Assembly: GCF_900496995.4 (NCBI RefSeq)
Contig: NC_044024.1
Span: 11,782,698-11,846,697, forward strand
DNA length: 64,000 nucleotides
Reading direction: 5' to 3'
DNA from: Aquila chrysaetos chrysaetos
Lineage: Eukaryota; Chordata; Aves; Accipitriformes; Accipitridae
Below the pieces are notes generated by a model. That model was not told the DNA's origin, did not search any database, and was given only the letters and a program-made list of their open reading frames with translations. The translations under genes were made by a program, and so were the position numbers. This document shows positions 60,201 to 64,000 of the stretch, one piece after another. Every line of letters starts with the position of its first letter. The stretch's first letter is position 1.

Positions 60201-62024
60201 CGGGGGGGGCTCCTTGCCGCTGCTCTCGGGCCCCGGGGCCGGAGTGCCTGAGCGCGGCGGTGGGGCTGGTTCGGGAGGGCCTCGGCTCCTTCCGTTCCCT
60301 CAGGGCCGCTCCTCCGCGGAGCATCACAGAGGGGCCTGCGGGGGCGTCCAGGGGGAGCCGGTGTGTCGAGTTGGAGGGGGAAGAGTGTGCGTGCGTCGGC
60401 TGGCGAGGAGGAGAAGGGATGTTCGTGCCAAATACTCGTGTGGAAGTGTCTAGTACTGAAAGAGCTGTGCAATGGCGGGCTCGCTGTTAGTAAGAAGTGG
60501 CGTTCCAGCCTGTCTGTTAGTTCTGCTTTAAGGTCTGGTGGTGCTCTCTTCCCCACCAAAACTTTCTGGTAGAAATCCTGCAGGACAAAAGAAAAAAACC
60601 TAGGCAGAGCAGGTGCTAAGGAGCCTGTGAGAAAGCTGCTGTTGTACTCCAGAGTGTGGTAGCCAAGGACTGTTAGGTGGATCTGCTTCCTGAACCATTT
60701 ATAGTGTGCTCAGGTGATTCAAGGTGCAACAAGCAAGATTCCAGAGCATTTGGGGTTTTCTGCAACTCTTACATGTCAGTCCAGCTCACGTCAATCTAAC
60801 CACGGTATAGTCACCATCAGGAAGTTTCACTGTTTTGAAGCATCTCAGTTATTCTTAGCCACCAGTCAGCAAAGCATCTTTGTAGGAGTTCTGATGTGTT
60901 TGGTGTTGTCCTTTAATACTGAGGGGGTACATTTCACCTAAAGTCAGTAGGTTTCATTTGTAAATGTGAATGCCCTGTGTGCTCTTCAGAGCAGGTCTCA
61001 ACACAGCTAGCCAGAGATTTGTTCTTAGTATGCTGCACAGGGAAGTTAGTGACAAATAAACCTGTAGGAAAATAGGGATGATTCTAACATCTTAAGGAAG
61101 TGAGAGCCGAAGAGGGAGTAGGAATTGAAAATCATTCTGTTTTATTGTGTCAGGAAAGCTGGGAAGCAAAAGATAGGCTCTAGCAATCCAGGGACACGCA
61201 TGCATACTCTACCAAATCCAGGAAATTGTAGCAAAATTTCACATTTTGTGGGTAAAAGGTTGATGTCTCTAGCATATCAAGGAGAAAATTACACTTATCG
61301 TGGTTGTATTTCGCCTAGAGCTAGGCGGTTTTGTAGTGTTGGTAGCTCTTGTGCTTCACTTGGAAGTTTACCAAAATGTCATATTTCTTTCAGTCCTAGC
61401 AGCTGGGTAGAAAGGCTGCTGAAGAATCTAATTTTTTTGTAAAACAGGAAGATAAGTTTTTTTATGATCTTCTAAAATCTATACATTACTTTGCAGGAAG
61501 TCATGACCTGATGACTGATTACACTGGCATACACAATACAATTAGTGAAACTGATAATGCACAAACTAAACTCAGAAGAAAATTGTTGATTGTGTTTTGC
61601 TAACTTTCTGCTTATGTTAATTTTTGGATTAAAATACTATATAAAATTTTATCAGACAATTTTTAAATTGAAAGGAGTTTGTGTTAATTTTTACTTGTAC
61701 ATTTTTTCTTCCCTTTTTAATGAAAGAAAGACTGGAGTTTTGATACACTGTTGTCCGTACATCTTCTGAGTATATTGTCTGATCTTTTTGGTGGCAGGCA
61801 GCTCTAAATGATTTCCTCTGAAGTTACTCTGTTACGTTATGCAGGATCCCTCTAAAATCTGTTTGTCAGGCAAATAAATTTTTCTTTTCTTGCAGGGAAC
61901 CGGCTCTCAGATGTTCTTCAGCTGTTGGATGTTGATCTATTTTCTTGCCTCTTCGTAACTGAAGGATTGGAGCCCACATGACAACTGAGTAAAATTCTCC
62001 AGTCTCAGCTGAGAGTCTGAAAAG

Positions 62025-64000
62025 ATGCAGCGAAGACAGAGTTTTAAGACCCAAAAGCAGCCTCTGCAAGTTCACCATAAAAATCAAACTGATCTCTCTG
62101 CATGGCGAAAAGGAGGGAGAATTGACCCTGAAAAAAATGTCCAGAATCATCAATCTCCTAACAATCAGAAAAATGACAGCAAGCAAGGCTCCCTTGAGCA
62201 AGCTTTGAGCTACTTTGAGAAAGGTAAGAGCAGTTTTAAGGTTAGCTACCAAGTACTGAAAAAATAACTGAATTCTTAATAACAACAATAATAAAAAAAT
62301 ATAATTTTACCTGCTGTTTTCCCTCTTCAGTGCCTGAGGTTTGTAATATTTCTTTAATGTCTTAAAAGGTTTTCCCCTTTCTGTTACTATGTAAAGAACC
62401 CAACAAAAAGGAATATATGTAGGGACAGTTCAGAGGAGTTTAAAATAGTTCGTTTTCAGTTCAGAAGTTGTTTCATCCTTGTGTTGTCTTTTTTTTTTTT
62501 CTTTTTTCCCCTAGTTCAAGACCGAGTTTCACTGAAAAAGAACAGTGTTCTGCAGAAACACTTGACTACTGTGGAAAGCATTGGCCTGCAAAGTGGGTTA
62601 CCCCCTGAAGCATTTGATGTATTGCTAAACGTGGCACTCAGTGGCAAACTTGGTAAAATGTTTATATACTGCTAGTGTGTCTTCTGTGAATGTCTTTCCC
62701 CTCTAATCAAACCTGTTTGAGATAATGTGTTTATGGTGACTGTATTTTTAGGTACTTTAGTGTAAAATTAATCTTTCTGGCATGCTTTGGTGTAATTTCT
62801 GAGTTCATGCTAAAATAACCTCAGGTTTTGCTACAAGGGAGTGATATCTGGAAAAATATTATGGTTTGTTACAAATATTTTTTGAAAAGCTTATTTCCTT
62901 TGTTCGTAATTGCAGGTCTCTGAAAGGCTTAAAGTATGTCCTTAGTAACCATTGTGTCTTTGCCTTGTTGTAACTGTGTGGGTTTCTTTTCCCCAAGATC
63001 AAAATAATTGAACAAACCGACATAGTTGTATTACTGAAACTTGCTAAAAGTAAAATGTCATCCTAACAATCAATTGAGCAATGTCAGTGCAGCTCTCATG
63101 CTGCTTTCTTAGAAATGGTGGCCACTGTTTATACTTCTAAATAATTAAATACTCAATGAAAAAACCCCCTAAACTTTCCCCTCCCTCCAACCCAAGAGGA
63201 GCACACAAGATTCTTTCCCCATTATGCAAGTGGTTTAGTGCTTTTCTTGATTTAAAATTACTAGCTTATCTCCAGAACACTAATCTGCTGATGTTTGGCT
63301 GACACTCATACTCATTTGCTGAAGGAATTGATCGTTTAATGTTACCAGCAATTTGTGTTACTTTTGGTTGTCTTGCCAAGAGTTTAAAGGCTATTTCAAT
63401 ACTAAAATACTCAATATTCCATTTTCTTTCTTTAAGCTGGAAAGAAATATTTGTCATCGTTTTTTGAGGTATAGGTAAGTCCCTACTAGATTGCTGTGCA
63501 CTTTTACTTCAAGCAATGAACCTCTGAATAATCTTGTCCGTAGGGAATTTTGACCTAAGCTGCAAAACCATGTCAAAGAACCTGATACATGGGCACCGTC
63601 TTATTTTAAATTGTTTGTTTTCCAGCTGATACAGTGAATACTCGCTTACTGAAGAGCCTGCTTCCAGCCTCAGTAATACCAGAAACTTCAGTGGTTTCAT
63701 CTGTATCTTGGCTCTGTGTCAGCAAATGCTCAGGCAACATCCAGGTAACTTAGTAAATGTTTATAGTAGTTATTGCTTCTGCACAGGAATGATGAGGACA
63801 CATTATTTTCAGGAAGAAAAAATCCTTAGGTTTTAATGTACGAGGTTCTTACATAAGATACTGTCATTTAAAAAAATTGGCAGAGACGCCCATTGCTGGA
63901 ACACAGTGGGAACTGAGGAACACTTTTTAAGTGTGAGTTGGAAATTTGCACAGTTCCTCCTTGTCTTGTATCTCTGAATTCCTTAGGAATGGTTTCCCCA
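62025..64000 (+). CDS. CENPI: CENPI, centromere protein I, first three coding exons (continues beyond window)
   Basis: CENP-I is a constitutive centromere-associated network subunit (with CENP-H and CENP-K) needed for kinetochore assembly. An exon beginning at 61896 (acceptor TTTCTTGCAG) holds the start at 62025. Coding exons are 62025-62223, 62515-62652 and 63626-63744, all GT-AG, encoding the first 152 aa. The N-terminus is charged and probably disordered (MQRRQSFKTQKQPLQ). The family domain then begins: QKHLTTVESIGLQSGLPPEA, DVLLNVALSGKL, NTRLLKSLLPASVIPE and SVSWLCVSKCSGN, close to human CENPI. The non-coding first exon probably ends at 60122. The right end of the window (63745-64000) is intron. 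Confidence 0.95.

Noticed and set aside
59570-60559. Minus-strand long open frames over the CENPI promoter
   Set aside because: Proline/arginine-rich translations of a CpG island with no motif. A divergent gene is not supported.

Overview
This is a 64 kb window of vertebrate nuclear DNA, almost certainly from a bird. The evidence is a CR1 LINE with the avian 3' end, LTR families typical of birds, an endogenous retrovirus with the tRNA-Trp primer site of avian leukosis/sarcoma-type viruses, and the gene run TRMT2B - TMEM35A - CENPI. That run matches human Xq22.1, and mammalian X genes of this group lie on chicken chromosome 4.

The left part (about 0.5-41.3 kb) is dominated by mobile elements. 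A near-complete but decayed CR1 (541-4842) is followed by a solo LTR with a clean 5-bp target duplication. From 10.0 to 16.5 kb, two broken copies of one ERV family (A on +, B on -) meet tail to tail. From 16.6 to 22.2 kb lies a mosaic ERV whose LTRs and primer site are alpharetrovirus-like; other ERV pieces are embedded in it, one of them ending in a templated-looking poly(A) tract. A third member of the A/B family (copy C, 25751-32430) keeps both LTRs, differing at about two positions, and a 5-bp target duplication, so it is young. A class I (gamma-like) ERV fossil occupies about 35.3-41.3 kb and carries a minus-strand ERV fragment and a solo LTR as later insertions.

Host genes are all on the + strand. 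They are a single-coding-exon P2Y/GPR34-like receptor (23837-24849, frame shift near TM7), F8A1/HAP40 (33828-34935, frame shift in a G run), TRMT2B (12 coding exons, 43717-51663, reading frame closes at 477 aa), TMEM35A (2 coding exons, 53872-57186, 168 aa) and the first three coding exons of CENPI (from 62025, running off the right edge). CpG-island promoters precede F8A1, TRMT2B and CENPI. The CENPI promoter has two NRF1-type sites, a CCAAT box and a CHR-like element.

The host genes do not form one pathway. TRMT2B acts on mitochondrial RNA, TMEM35A is an ER chaperone of acetylcholine receptors, CENPI is a kinetochore protein, F8A1 is the huntingtin partner and the receptor is a GPCR. The most unusual material is the ERV family of copies A-C: its gag-position protein begins with several strongly hydrophobic segments, and its members use different primer-site types.
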